From positions 2,046,001-2,110,000 of the forward strand of contig CAWCTD010000003.1 of NCBI GenBank assembly GCA_963798455.1: a stretch of DNA of 64,000 nt, read 5' to 3'. The translations under genes were made by a program, and so were the position numbers. The notes under the pieces were generated by a model that saw only the letters and a list, made by a program, of their open reading frames with translations, was not told the DNA's origin and did no database searches. This stretch comes from CAWCTD01 sp963798455 (GTDB lineage Bacteria; Acidobacteriota; Terriglobia; Bryobacterales; Bryobacteraceae). Every line of letters starts with the position of its first letter. Position 1 is the stretch's first letter. Shown here one piece after another: positions 44,484 through 53,643 of the stretch.

Positions 44484-45258
44484 TTCCCGCTTCCATTGCC
44501 GGCGTAACCCGGAGCGTCTGATGAATGCGCCCGAAGTTGTACCACATGTAGAACAGCGCGACGGCGTGCATGTGGTTCTCAATCTTCTTCGAGAAGGCGT
44601 TCGTCAGCCGGGTGAAACGGCGCATCTGCATCCGCATCGTGAGATTCTGGCGCTCCACAAAGCTGGTGGAGATGTGGACCGGATCGGGACTCCCGATAAT
44701 TTCAATTTTATCGGCACCCAGACATTGCGCGGGGCTGTACCGCTTCTGTCCCTCGGGATCGTTGCCGTAGATCTTGACCAACTGTGCGTAGTCAACACCC
44801 TCACCGAACGAATCGAGGACCGCCGTCAAATACATCTTGTGACCGTCCGTGGTCAACTGAACCCGATTCGCCAGGCGCTTGGAAACGTCCTGAAGGAATT
44901 CGGTAGCACACCCCGCATCTCTCCTTCCCACAAGCCAACTGATAGCGAGCTTGCTCTGAGCGTCGATAGCGACGAAGGTCCACGCATCCCCGACGATTTC
45001 CCGCTCGGCTCTTTCGGCGGTTACGTTCTTCTGTTTGCAGCCGACGAAAGACCAGATCTCATCGACCTGAACGCACTTCGCTGGGATGTTGCGGAGCGTG
45101 GCGTTCTGATACTCGGCGCACGCCGTCCCAACTTCGGCCAAGAGCCGGAGGATAGTCCCCTTCGCCACACCAGTCATGCGCGAAGTGGAGCGAACCGAGC
45201 ACCCTTCAACCAGGGCCGAGATCACTTGGACTTTCTTCGCCATGTTGAGCTTGTTCAT
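44416..45258 (-). CDS. IS1-family transposase
   Basis: 280 residues, single-frame IS1 type (no programmed frameshift needed). N-terminal HTH (QVISALVEGCSVRSTSRMTG; GTILRLLAEVG), then the IS1 DDE core: CVQVDEIWSFVGCKQKN, LTTDGHKMYLTAV and the C-terminal YNFGRIHQTLRVTPAMEAGI. It mobilises the 4.8-kb transposon whose ends are described separately. Its promoter is strong and very close to the start codon. Confidence 0.92.
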   Translation of the reverse strand: MNKLNMAKKVQVISALVEGCSVRSTSRMTGVAKGTILRLLAEVGTACAEYQNATLRNIPAKCVQVDEIWSFVGCKQKNVTAERAEREIVGDAWTFVAIDAQSKLAISWLVGRRDAGCATEFLQDVSKRLANRVQLTTDGHKMYLTAVLDSFGEGVDYAQLVKIYGNDPEGQKRYSPAQCLGADKIEIIGSPDPVHISTSFVERQNLTMRMQMRRFTRLTNAFSKKIENHMHAVALFYMWYNFGRIHQTLRVTPAMEAGISQHVWSIQEIVAVGLNFALAA

Positions 45259-45264
45259 ATTCCA

Positions 45265-45292
45265 AGTATACTACAGCGCTTTAGCATGTCAA
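45265..45292 (-). promoter_or_regulatory. Promoter of the IS1-family transposase
   Basis: Minus strand: TTGACA (45287-45292), 16-nt spacer, TATACT (45265-45270), only 6 bp before the ATG at 45258. The mRNA would be nearly leaderless if this is used; alternatively translation starts at the ATG at 45243. Confidence 0.6.
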
Positions 45293-45312
45293 GAGAAAAG
45301 TGCGAAAATACT

Positions 45313-45582
45313 CTACTTTTTCTTGGTTTTCTTGCGCTTCGCCCAACGGGCCGTGGCAGCCTGAGAGGCTACTTCTTTGCGGCGCTCCGGGGTCATCGTT
45401 TCCAGGCGTCTCTTCCCTCCAATGCGACCACCCTTCCGCCCCATCTCGGCCATGACCTTGGACAGCAGGGCGGGATTCGAGACTATAGTGAGGCTGACTT
45501 CGGAAGATTCGATGGACTCCAAAACCACGCGCCGGGCATTCTGAACGGCATCCAACTTTTGAGTGCTACTGCGCTTTGGCAT
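45313..45582 (-). CDS. Small basic protein carried by the IS1-family transposon
   Basis: 89 residues from the ATG at 45582. The end is very Lys/Arg-rich with glycine (MGRKGGRIGGKRRLETMT, RKKTKKK), resembling KGG/histone-like tails, so it may bind DNA or RNA. It lies between the transposase promoter and the transposon end, transcribed in the same direction as the transposase. An upstream TTG at 45618 could extend it. Role in transposition is unknown. Confidence 0.6.
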   Translation of the reverse strand: MPKRSSTQKLDAVQNARRVVLESIESSEVSLTIVSNPALLSKVMAEMGRKGGRIGGKRRLETMTPERRKEVASQAATARWAKRKKTKKK

Positions 45583-45656
45583 ACCTCCAGCCTGACGGAT
45601 AAGCGGCTGTTCTGTCAAGAGGGAGGAATTTCAAATTGACCCACTACCCGGTGCTT

Positions 45657-47136
45657 CGAGAAATCCAGAGGTCCTGTCCAGGACATCCTGCGGGTGCTCA
45701 CGAAGCTTTACACCTGGTTGTGGGAGGTTCGTGAATACTCTCGCGCCCTGGAGATTCTCTCGAAGATTGAGGCGGTAGCTCTTGAAGCTCACCGGACGGA
45801 GGACGAAGTCAGAGCCATCGATCAGCGCGGGGTCTGTCTCCAGGAATTGGGCAGGTACGGTGAAGCGGTAGGTCTCCACCGCCAGTCAGCGCGGATGGCG
45901 CGCAAGCTGCCGAACAAGGAGCAGCTTGCGAGATCATTGAACAATCTCGGAGAGGCTTTGAGGGGGCTAGCAAAGCACGACCAAGCAATTCAGGCGTTTC
46001 AGGAGTCCGAAAAAACTGCGCTGACCCTCGGCGATGCTGAGGGCGCGCTGTCTGCTGCTGGCAATCGCGCGCTGGCTTACTTCGGGAAGGGAAGCATCAC
46101 AGAAGCCAGGCCGCTCCTCCGCAAGTGTCGAGATATCGCTCGCCGCAGCCGGCAATGGCGGGAATACACACTGTCTGAAGCACGCCTAGCGGAACTGGCG
46201 TGGGGCGAAGGGTGTCTAGGTGGCGCGAGGAGAGGATTTGAACGGGCGATCTCCGAGGCCAAGCGTCACAATGAGCGGGGCATCTTGCCGCGAATCGTGC
46301 TCAGCTATGCCCGACTCCTTCTCTTTCTGGATGACCCCAGAGCGGCTTTACGGGAGCTTCGCAAATACGAGAAAGTGCTACCTAATCAATCTGATCCTCA
46401 TATTTTCCACCACACCCTCGGTGAACTCTACAAGGTAACCGGAGACGTGGCGGCTGCTGAGCAGCATTTCCGCTCAGCCAAGTCCTCGGCTACAGCCGCT
46501 CAGGACCGAGACTACATAGCGATGTGCGCCGCGCAGATCGCGGAGATCCACGAGGAGCGGCATGAGTACGCGGCAGCGGAGGATGAACTCCGCACTGCCC
46601 TTTCCAATGAGCCGGAGGCAGAAGGGCGGGCGCTCTTGCTAACCCAGCTCCTGCGGGTCCAGATCTCATCCAAGTCACGGCGAAAGGCGGGCGCGACTTT
46701 CGGCAAAGTTCGGAAGATCGCATCCGAGCTGAAGCTCCAAGACCTGCTCGTGGACGTTCATGTCATGATTGGCCGGTACGAATGGGAACGTGGGGGTACA
46801 GGCAGGCTGGACGGCATGAGGGCTTATACGGTTGCGCTACTTCACTCTCTTGACATTGACGTGCAATCCTATTCAAGGATCGCGACGGACATCGTTCACG
46901 CTCTCGTTCGTCCGGGAGAGCAACTCGCTCCGGGCGACGATCAAATGGCCATTCTCCTAACGCAGCTTCGGGACTGGGTGTCGAGAGAGATTACGAGAGA
47001 CTTCGGCAGTCTTCAGCTGATCACATGGCCATTCGTGCTTGCCAAGCGGCTTTTGCCCCTTGGTGGTCGGCAGCGTGAATTAACAGCAGAGCTACAGCGG
47101 CTTTGGAACGCGCGCGAGGGCTTACCGTCGTTTTGA
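45657..47136 (+). pseudogene. TPR-repeat protein, 3' segment (after the transposon)
   Basis: Continues the gene broken at 40823: joined codons read SMRCFEKSRGPVQDILRVLT. A further ~8 TPR-like repeats follow (e.g. HRQSARMARKLPNKEQLARS, LNNLGEALRGLAKHDQAIQA, GELYKVTGDVAAAEQHFRSA), and the C-terminus is helical (LITWPFVLAKRLLPLGGRQR). The reconstructed TPR part is 884 residues. This 3' segment may still be translated from an internal start near 45694, but alone it lacks the TIR domain. Confidence 0.85.
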
Positions 47137-47273
47137 ACGCTGGAGGATTGCCGGGCTGCTTGACGTCGGCTGTGGTCAGTTGACGGAAAACGCCCATTCC
47201 GCGGAAGTGGACACCCAAAGTCCCCGCAAGTCCCCTTCGAGGAAGTCGAATGCTTTGACTCCTGGCGTCCCTC

Positions 47274-47603
47274 TCACACTTGCCGAATCCCGAGAAGCCG
47301 TTCCAGAAAAAGGTAGACCCGGAAGGGCACCCAGACCGGCAGCAGCACGTGGAAGCACTCCCCTCGCGTGAGGCCGAGTCGTCGACGAACCTCCGCGCTC
47401 GAAATGCCACCCTCCTGCCTCATTCGGGAACGGGAATGCTCGATCAGTTTGAGAAAACGAGGGCTCGAATTCAGCGATGCCGTTTCAAGGTCGGTATTCT
47501 CCAAGGGAAGAAGAACCGTGACCGGCTCCGGTTTTTCCTGCACTTCATAGTATGCGCGCAAGTGCCTGGCGCGAAGCTCCCACCGCGCGATTCGGATTCG
47601 GTC
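47274..47603 (-). pseudogene. Remnant of a ParE/RelE-type toxin and its antitoxin
   Basis: The upstream part (47505-47603) encodes ARWELRARHLRAYYEVQEKP, the core of a RelE/ParE toxin lacking its first half. In the same frame, from a TTG at 47504, comes an antitoxin-like sequence: DLETASLNSSPRFLKLIEHS then EGGISSAEVRRRLGL, with an unusual C-terminal tail. The fusion of toxin end to antitoxin start suggests a deletion or frameshift. Assigned by pattern only. Confidence 0.45.
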
Positions 47604-47721
47604 TCATCGGCTTGCGGTGCGGTGGGCTCGTAAGCCGATGGATCCTGGTAGAGGCCCGTCACGGAGATAGGTACTGGACTGCAAACTGCTTCTTGCGGCT
47701 CAGCCGCGCGGCGATGATGGT

Positions 47722-47998
47722 GCCGGCCGGAAGGCCGGCGGGTGGCTAGGATTGGACGCCCCACAGAGCAGCATAGCCGCAACCAAAAGCCTGTGGAGCG
47801 AGCGATCTTGCTCGCAACGCCGGCGGTCATGCCGGCGGTTTCTGTCGGCGGGACCGCCGACATGGCAGTCCTGGCGGACTGCTCCACGGCCGGCAAATGT
47901 CGGGAAAAGGCAGACCACAAACAACGATGGTCTGCCCCACAAGGGCAGTGGAATCCTGGCGAACTGCTCCACGGCCGGAATGAGGGGCTATGGCGTTC
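47722..47998. repeat. Dispersed repeat family 2, copy 1
   Basis: About 275 bp, nearly identical to 49970-50250. It contains several nested hairpins: GCCGGAAGGCCGGC, CGGCGGTCATGCCGGCGG and GGCAGACCA...TGGTCTGCC. The two copies are direct repeats bracketing the enolase-like pseudogene. No coding role is visible; the surrounding 47137-48581 holds only repeats and toxin-antitoxin debris. Confidence 0.85.
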
Positions 47999-48005
47999 GC
48001 CCCGG

Positions 48006-48199
48006 CCGCAGCCCCAGTGTAGCGGGGGATTGGGGATTTGGTGACCTGAGATCTGGTGAACTGGCTGATCTGGGCGGGGATAGAGCTGGGGAGGGAGGGT
48101 CACCGGCGTGTTTGCACGAGCAAGGGGTCTACCCTGCCGCGGCGCTGATGCACGTCGTAGACGACGGGGAGACCACAGTGGTCCGGGTTGCCGGGAGGG
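48006..48199. repeat. Dispersed repeat family 1, copy 3
   Basis: Starts within 10 bp of the end of repeat family 2 copy 1, so the two families abut here. It matches 38183-38394 over nearly 200 bp, with only scattered substitutions (e.g. GGGGTCTACC versus GGCGTCCACC). Confidence 0.82.
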
Positions 48200-48581
48200 C
48201 ACGTCATGGGATCTGCTTCCCCGAAGGCAGTTTCGGAAGCCCGCGATGGGCACATCTACGGGCTAGCGACTATCCGGAACTTGTGTGGCGGAACTTGCTA
48301 TCCCAGCGCCAAACTTGGGTGCCCCTTGTGCTACTCGGTTTCCCGCTCATAGGCCTGGGCCAGCAAGAGAACCGTCGAATCAGCGAAGGGAGATATCGCC
48401 TTCTGCTGAATGGGGCTCAAAATGGCTGATCGAACAAGGGATTAGAATGATGGGGGTGGACTCGGGCGGCGTGGAATTCGCCTACGCCTGGACGCGCGCC
48501 AACGTCAACCATCTGGTCCTGTTTCGTGGCGGGCTTGGGCGCCTGGTTTTGGTTTGAGATGTTTTTTGACGGGAGGAACTT

Positions 48582-49890
48582 ATGGCTATTTGGACGCGAA
48601 GAGGATTTCTCGGATCGCTCTCGGGGATGGCGGCCGCAACGTCGTTTGCAGCTCAGCAGAAGGGCGACGCTCCCTGAAAAGCGGACAGGGCATGGATCTA
48701 TCAAAATCACAGATCTCAGGTGCGCAATCATCGGCCGGAATCCGGTAGTTCGAATCGTCACGGATCAGGGCATCTCCGGGTACGGTGAAGCCGAGTCCGC
48801 CAAGCCGTATCTCAAGCCGATGGTGCTCTTTTATAAGGACTATATTCTGGGCGAAGACCCGACGGACGTCGAGCGGGTGCTGCTGAAGATCCGCCGGCTC
48901 GGTGCGTTCAAGCCCTGGGGTTCGGCGGTGAGCGCAATCGAGATAGCTCTCTGGGACATCGCGGGTCAGGCGGCCGGAGTGCCGGTATACAAACTGCTGG
49001 GCGGGAAGATCCGGGACCGCGTTCGCATCTACAACGGAGGCGTCCGTTTCCCCATGACCGGCCAAACGCCACAAGACTACGCCGAGAACATGGCCAAGAT
49101 GAAAGAAGCCAAAGAGGGCTTCACCCTGATCAAACAGGCGGTCGGCTTTCACAATCCGGCGATGATGCGCGCCGTGCCCAACGCGTGGTACGACGACCCG
49201 CGGACGGCCGCGCACCCGATCGCGGTCTCATGACGGAACGCGGCCTCGAACATATCATCGCCTGCGTGGAAGCCATGAAGAAAGTCCTGGGCGATGAAAT
49301 CGGACTTGCCCTTGACTGCGGACCAGGCTGGACAGTGAAGGATGCAATCACGTTTGCGCGAGCGATGGAGCCGCTCCACATCACGTGGCTCGAAGACCTG
49401 ATCACGGGCGACTACACGCCTTACCCCAACGCCGACGTTTTCAGGGAAGTCACGCAGAGCACTTCGGTCCCGATTCACACCGGAGAACAGATTTACCTCC
49501 GGCAGAACTTCAAGGATCTCATCGAAAAACGGGCTGTCGATGTTGTCGGCCCCGACCCGGAAGATGTCGGCGGGATAGCGGAACTGAAGTGGATCGCGGA
49601 ATACGCCGATCTTCACGGCATCCTCGTCGCTCCCCACGGGATATTTCGACGGCCTGATCGGGCTCGCCGCGCACGTTCACATGGCGGCCGCCCTGCCGCA
49701 AAACTATATTGCCTTCGAGTATCCGCTGGGCCAGCCTGAGTGGTGGTACGACATTGTCGAGGGGTTGCCGAACCCGATCGTGAAACGTGGCTTTATCGAC
49801 GTTTGGGACAAGCCCGGTCTCGGTGTCACGTTCAATGTCCAGGCAGCGAAATCGCACCTGTCGGACGAGGATCGTCGCTTCTTCGACTGA
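48582..49890 (+). pseudogene. Exported enolase-superfamily enzyme with three frameshifts
   Basis: Homology runs continuously but in four frame segments. 48582: Tat signal TRRGFLGSLSGMAAATSFAA, shift near 48676; SIKITDLRCAIIGRNPVVRI to ~49215; MTERGLEHIIACVEAM through LALDCGPGW, WLEDLITG and HTGEQIY to ~49640; then FDGLIGLAAHVHMAAALP and the C-terminus. Each shift is a single base. The barrel residues (Asp, Glu, Glu, His) are recognisable, so decay or sequencing error is recent. Related in type to the intact gene at 31675 but not a close copy. Confidence 0.85.
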
Positions 49891-49969
49891 GACGAGGGTG
49901 CCCCCGCGCTCGCGATTCTAACGTGCGATGGAAAGTGGGTAGCGCAGCGCGGCGGAGCCGCGGCCATGC

Positions 49970-50250
49970 TGCCGCCGGCCGGAAGGCCGGCGGGTGGCCA
50001 GGATTGGACGCCCCGCAAAGCAGCATAGCCGCAACCAAAAGCCTGTGGAGCGAGGAGTCTTGCTCGCAACGGCGGCGGTCATGCCGGCGGTTTCTGTCGG
50101 CGAGACCGCCGACATGGCAGTCCTGGCGGACTGCTCCACCACCGGCACATTTCGGGAAAAGGCAGACCACAAACAACGATGGTCTGCCCCGCAAGGGCAG
50201 TGGAATCCTGGCGGACGGCTCCACGGCCGGAATAAGGGGCTGTGGCGCGG
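49970..50250. repeat. Dispersed repeat family 2, copy 2
   Basis: Matches 47722-47998 over its length and carries the same nested hairpins. It fills nearly all of the gap between the enolase-like pseudogene and zwf and ends 20 bp before the zwf start, so it may place hairpins in the zwf leader. Confidence 0.85.
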
Positions 50251-50270
50251 ACTCCGGCCAGGAGCGCATC

Positions 50271-51824
50271 ATGGAAGAAGAGATGAGTTCGATCCCAGAA
50301 TCGAAGACGGCGAACGGCGCTCCATCCAAGCCCAAGGCGGCGGGACCATGCGCCTTGATCATCTTCGGAGCCTCCGGCGACCTCACCAACCGCCTCCTGT
50401 TCCCCTCTGTCTATAACCTGGCTCACGACGGCCTGCTCCCGGACGAGTTCGCCCTCATCGGTTTCACGCGCCATTCTCTGAGCGAAGACGAGACTACGGC
50501 GCGACTCCGGAGCAGCGTGCAGGAGGCGCAAGGCGGGGAGTCCGTGTCCGAGGCGGTCCTCGGGTGGATGGGCTCGCGCCTTCACTACATACAGTCCGAT
50601 TTCACCGACCCGTCCGGCTACGCCCGTCTCGCCGAAAAGCTTGCGGACGTGGACCGGGCGAGTGGTACCGGCGGCAACCACCTCTTCTATCTGGCGACGG
50701 CGCCGGAGTTCTTTCTCGAGGTGGCTCAGCGTCTGGGGAGCGCGGGGTTGCTGGAACAGACCAACGGGCGCTGGCGCCGCATAGTGGTGGAGAAGCCCTT
50801 CGGACACGACCTGGCCTCCGCCCGCGAACTCAACCACGACCTCGGGAAGGTGGCCGCCGAAGAGCAGATCTATCGCATCGACCACTACCTGGGCAAAGAA
50901 ACAGTCCAGAACATTCTTGTCCTTCGCTTCGCCAACGGCATTTTCGAGCCGGTCTGGAACCGGCGTTACGTCGAACACGTGCAGATCACGGTGGCGGAGA
51001 CGGTCGGGGTGGAGATGCGCGGCGGCTATTACGACCACACCGGCGCTCTGCGGGACATGCTCCCCAACCACCTGCTGCAGTTGCTGACCTTGACTGCCAT
51101 GGAGCCACCCGGCTCTTTTTCACCGGCCGCGTTGCAGAACGAGCAGGTCAAGGTTCTCGCGGCAGTCCCGCCTCTGGGAACAAGGGAGTGCGGCTTGTGC
51201 ACGGTGAGGGCGCAATACCAGGCCGGAGCCGAGGGGGCGGTTGCCGTGCCGGGATACCGGCAGGAGGCTCGCGTCGCGCCCGATTCCGTGACCGAGACTT
51301 ACGTGGCCATGAAACTGGCGGTGGACAACTGGCGCTGGGCAGGGGTTCCCTTCTATCTCCGAACCGGAAAGCGGCTGGCCGCGCGCAAAACCGAAGTGGT
51401 GATCCAGTTCAGGAAAGCGCCCCTGACGCTGTTTCGGAGCGCTTCGGTCGCGCTGCCGTCGGCGAACCGTTTGTGCATTCACATACAACCGGAGGAGAGC
51501 ATTTCGCTGGAATTCGCGGCGAAGGCGCCGGGGCCAACCGTGACGGTGCGTCCGGTCGAGATGCGCTTTTGCTATCGCGACTACTTCGGCCGCGAGAACC
51601 GGACGGGCTACGAAACGCTGTTGTACGACGCCATGACAGGCGACGCCAGTCTCTTCAAGCGCGGGGACACGATCGAGGCAGGCTGGGCCGTAGTCGAACC
51701 CGTGTTAAGAGCCTGGGAGCATCCTCTGGCCGGCTTGAGCTTCTACCCCGCGGGCGCGGATGGGCCTGAGGCAGCCGACGAACTTGTTCGCCGCGACGGT
51801 TATGAATGGACGCGGCTGACTTAG
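50271..51824 (+). CDS. zwf: Glucose-6-phosphate 1-dehydrogenase
   Basis: 517 residues from the ATG at 50271 with AGGAGCG upstream (a second ATG at 50283 is possible). It oxidises glucose 6-phosphate to the lactone, making NADPH. NADP-binding LIIFGASGDLTNRLLFPSVY, the substrate/catalytic motif RIDHYLGKETVQN, and VEKPFGHDLASA are intact. It has no pgl or gnd neighbour in this window. The upstream 280 bp are a dispersed repeat, so its promoter lies inside or before that repeat. Confidence 0.95.
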   Translation: MEEEMSSIPESKTANGAPSKPKAAGPCALIIFGASGDLTNRLLFPSVYNLAHDGLLPDEFALIGFTRHSLSEDETTARLRSSVQEAQGGESVSEAVLGWMGSRLHYIQSDFTDPSGYARLAEKLADVDRASGTGGNHLFYLATAPEFFLEVAQRLGSAGLLEQTNGRWRRIVVEKPFGHDLASARELNHDLGKVAAEEQIYRIDHYLGKETVQNILVLRFANGIFEPVWNRRYVEHVQITVAETVGVEMRGGYYDHTGALRDMLPNHLLQLLTLTAMEPPGSFSPAALQNEQVKVLAAVPPLGTRECGLCTVRAQYQAGAEGAVAVPGYRQEARVAPDSVTETYVAMKLAVDNWRWAGVPFYLRTGKRLAARKTEVVIQFRKAPLTLFRSASVALPSANRLCIHIQPEESISLEFAAKAPGPTVTVRPVEMRFCYRDYFGRENRTGYETLLYDAMTGDASLFKRGDTIEAGWAVVEPVLRAWEHPLAGLSFYPAGADGPEAADELVRRDGYEWTRLT

Positions 51825-51847
51825 CAGGATGCTGAAAAATGGTTCAG

Positions 51848-51945
51848 CGGAACCGCCCCCTCACGGTCGCGGCTCGGAAACCAGACTGCGGAACCGCTCC
51901 CTCACGGTCGCGGCTCGGAAACCAGACTGAGCCGCGCGCGTAAGC
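51848..51945. repeat. Tandem REP-like repeats after zwf
   Basis: The block CGGAACCGC(T/C)CCCTCACGG, then TCGCGGCTCGGAAACCAGAC, occurs twice in a row (51848-51887, 51888-51927). The second copy continues into GAGCCGCGCGCGTAAGCAA, completing the hairpin seen at 1578-1639. It lies between convergent zwf and the lipoprotein gene, so it may act as a terminator. Confidence 0.8.
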
Positions 51946-51957
51946 AAATCGAGGCTT

Positions 51958-52764
51958 TTACTTTCGCGGTTCGAAGCGCACTTCAACCTCGGTCTTCACT
52001 GTGACGGGGCGGCCGCCCTGGACCGGGGGCTGATAACGAAACTGAGACCACGGCACACTCTCACAGAGTTGCGCGCCGGTTTGGAGCTCCGAGATTTTCC
52101 CTTCCTTGTCGATGAGGACTTTGCAACGAACTGTTCCCCCCGCGGGCTCCCAAAGGGGCGCGGTTAGAACGGTCGGACCCTCAATCAGAAGAGCGCGTTG
52201 TTTATCCGCCGCGACAGAGACTTCCGGGGTGTCCTTGTTCGGCTCCGCGGAATCGGCCCCGCCCTCCTTGGATGTCACGGGCAATAGCCGCGTGACCAGG
52301 AACACGGGCCTGGCGGGATACCGTTTCACCATCTGGCGCAAAGCCGAGGCAAGCTCATCGCCTTCATAAAAGCCCAGGCCGGTCCAGGCCATCCTGATGA
52401 CACTGTCGCAGCTTGATTGGAGGGGATAGCCGTTCTTGCCCTGGTCGGGATCGCCGATCTCGTCAATGGCCTTTTGCGCGTAAACGCCCTCGGCAACATA
52501 CTCCTTCCCGGGGTCCACCTGAACCGGCGTCCTCATGAACAGACGGTAGCGGCGCACGCCTTCCCAAAGAACCACGGAAGGTCCACCCGCGCTCAGAGCG
52601 GCTTCGGCCGAGGTCGGTTCCGCCAGAACTTGGACCTTTCCCTGGATCTTGTCTCGCGCGGCGCCGGCTTTCTTGGATTCTTTGGCGGCGGGCTCGCTGG
52701 AGCAACCACCCAATCCGGCAAGAGTAAGTACGAGAAAACAAAAAATGTATGCGTTGCGGTTCAT
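51958..52764 (-). CDS. Lipoprotein with TonB-like C-terminal domain
   Basis: 268 residues from the ATG at 52764. Lipobox LTLAGLGGC near residue 20 marks it as a lipoprotein. The C-terminal ~70 residues (GGTVRCKVLIDKEGKISELQ, then SQFRYQPPVQGGRPVTVKTE) have the TonB-C fold pattern, including the 'W/F-x-Y-x-P' core. The middle region is unique. Such lipoproteins without a TM anchor do not energise receptors as true TonB does; the role is unknown. Confidence 0.7.
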   Translation of the reverse strand: MNRNAYIFCFLVLTLAGLGGCSSEPAAKESKKAGAARDKIQGKVQVLAEPTSAEAALSAGGPSVVLWEGVRRYRLFMRTPVQVDPGKEYVAEGVYAQKAIDEIGDPDQGKNGYPLQSSCDSVIRMAWTGLGFYEGDELASALRQMVKRYPARPVFLVTRLLPVTSKEGGADSAEPNKDTPEVSVAADKQRALLIEGPTVLTAPLWEPAGGTVRCKVLIDKEGKISELQTGAQLCESVPWSQFRYQPPVQGGRPVTVKTEVEVRFEPRK

Positions 52765-52890
52765 CCGCCGTGCCCTCACTTTCGAGAAGTTCCTGTCCGA
52801 ATCTGAAGGTATCACGGGGCACGATCGTTGACAACTGATCCGTCGCCCATTCGGCCTCGCAGCGCTGGCACTACGGCCGGCGGCCTCCGT

Positions 52891-53565
52891 TCAGTATGGC
52901 TGGAGCTTCAGGGTGGCGTTGCCGGCGGGACCGGCGTAGATCAGCTCGACCGAATGGATACCATCGGCCTTGCCTCGGTACTCGAAGAAAACCAGTCCTG
53001 CCTGAGGCAGGGGGCGGTCGCCTTCCGGAAGCGCGGCCCGTTGAACGCGCTGTGCCATCGCGCGCCGCACCGCTATCGGGACCTTGACCGGCCGGGCCGG
53101 CGCGTCGGACTCACCCTGCCCGCCGTTTCCGCCGGTGCTGATACTGGATTTCGACTTAGATCCAGCTTTACCAGGCGGCTCCCACTCAGGATCTTTGAGG
53201 GACTCGAGCACCAACCCGTATGGCTGGCCGGGCAATGGCGTCTTCTTCCGGTTGATCCGCAGTGAGAAGTCGTTGGGGGACAGCGCAATCCGCGCGCCTG
53301 GCGAGCCGAACAACCCCGCTTCGACTACTACGTAGTCTTCCGTGGAGAGGGGCCCCTCCAGCGTAGGGACCGAGTGTCCCGTGAACTCGGCCGCAACGGT
53401 CAGGGCGCCTGCCTGAGCGTGGGCCTGATAATCGGCCGGAGCCGCTCTTGGCGGCAGGCCCTTCGCTTCGACTTGCGCGTCGTTGCCCTGGGCGGCCTGC
53501 CCATGTACGCACAGACAGATGCCTGCGATCAAGACACCGATCGTTGACAGAGAGGAGAGTCGCAT
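52891..53565 (-). CDS. Secreted hypothetical protein
   Basis: 224 residues from the ATG at 53565. Signal peptide LSSLSTIGVLIAGICLCVHG. A beta-rich central domain (YVVVEAGLFGSPGARIALSP, NDFSLRINRKKTPLPGQPYG), a Gly/Ser linker and a C-terminal strand segment (GLVFFEYRGKADGIHSVELI, YAGPAGNATLKLQPY). I do not recognise a family. It is 126 bp upstream of the lipoprotein on the same strand. Confidence 0.7.
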   Translation of the reverse strand: MRLSSLSTIGVLIAGICLCVHGQAAQGNDAQVEAKGLPPRAAPADYQAHAQAGALTVAAEFTGHSVPTLEGPLSTEDYVVVEAGLFGSPGARIALSPNDFSLRINRKKTPLPGQPYGLVLESLKDPEWEPPGKAGSKSKSSISTGGNGGQGESDAPARPVKVPIAVRRAMAQRVQRAALPEGDRPLPQAGLVFFEYRGKADGIHSVELIYAGPAGNATLKLQPY

Positions 53566-53643
53566 TTCACCTACGAAGCTATCATACTCGACGGCACAGT
53601 TCGCGGGCCTGGCAGCCCAATCGACCACCAGCACATCAAGCTG

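Larger units (their letters stand above)
40824..45648. mobile_element. IS1-family transposon with passenger genes, 4825 bp (contains a nested IS21)
   Basis: Perfect 17-bp terminal inverted repeats GGTAGTGGGTCAATTTG (40824-40840) and CAAATTGACCCACTACC (45632-45648). An exact 8-bp target duplication CGGTGCTT flanks it (40816-40823 and 45649-45656), the size expected for IS1. Cargo: a membrane-protein gene now split by an IS21 element, the transposase (minus strand) and a small basic protein gene. Without the IS21 it would be about 1.9 kb. Excision restores the TPR frame. Confidence 0.92.

Noticed and set aside
51848..51945. Short coding gene after zwf
   Set aside because: The open frames there are created by the tandem REP-like repeats.
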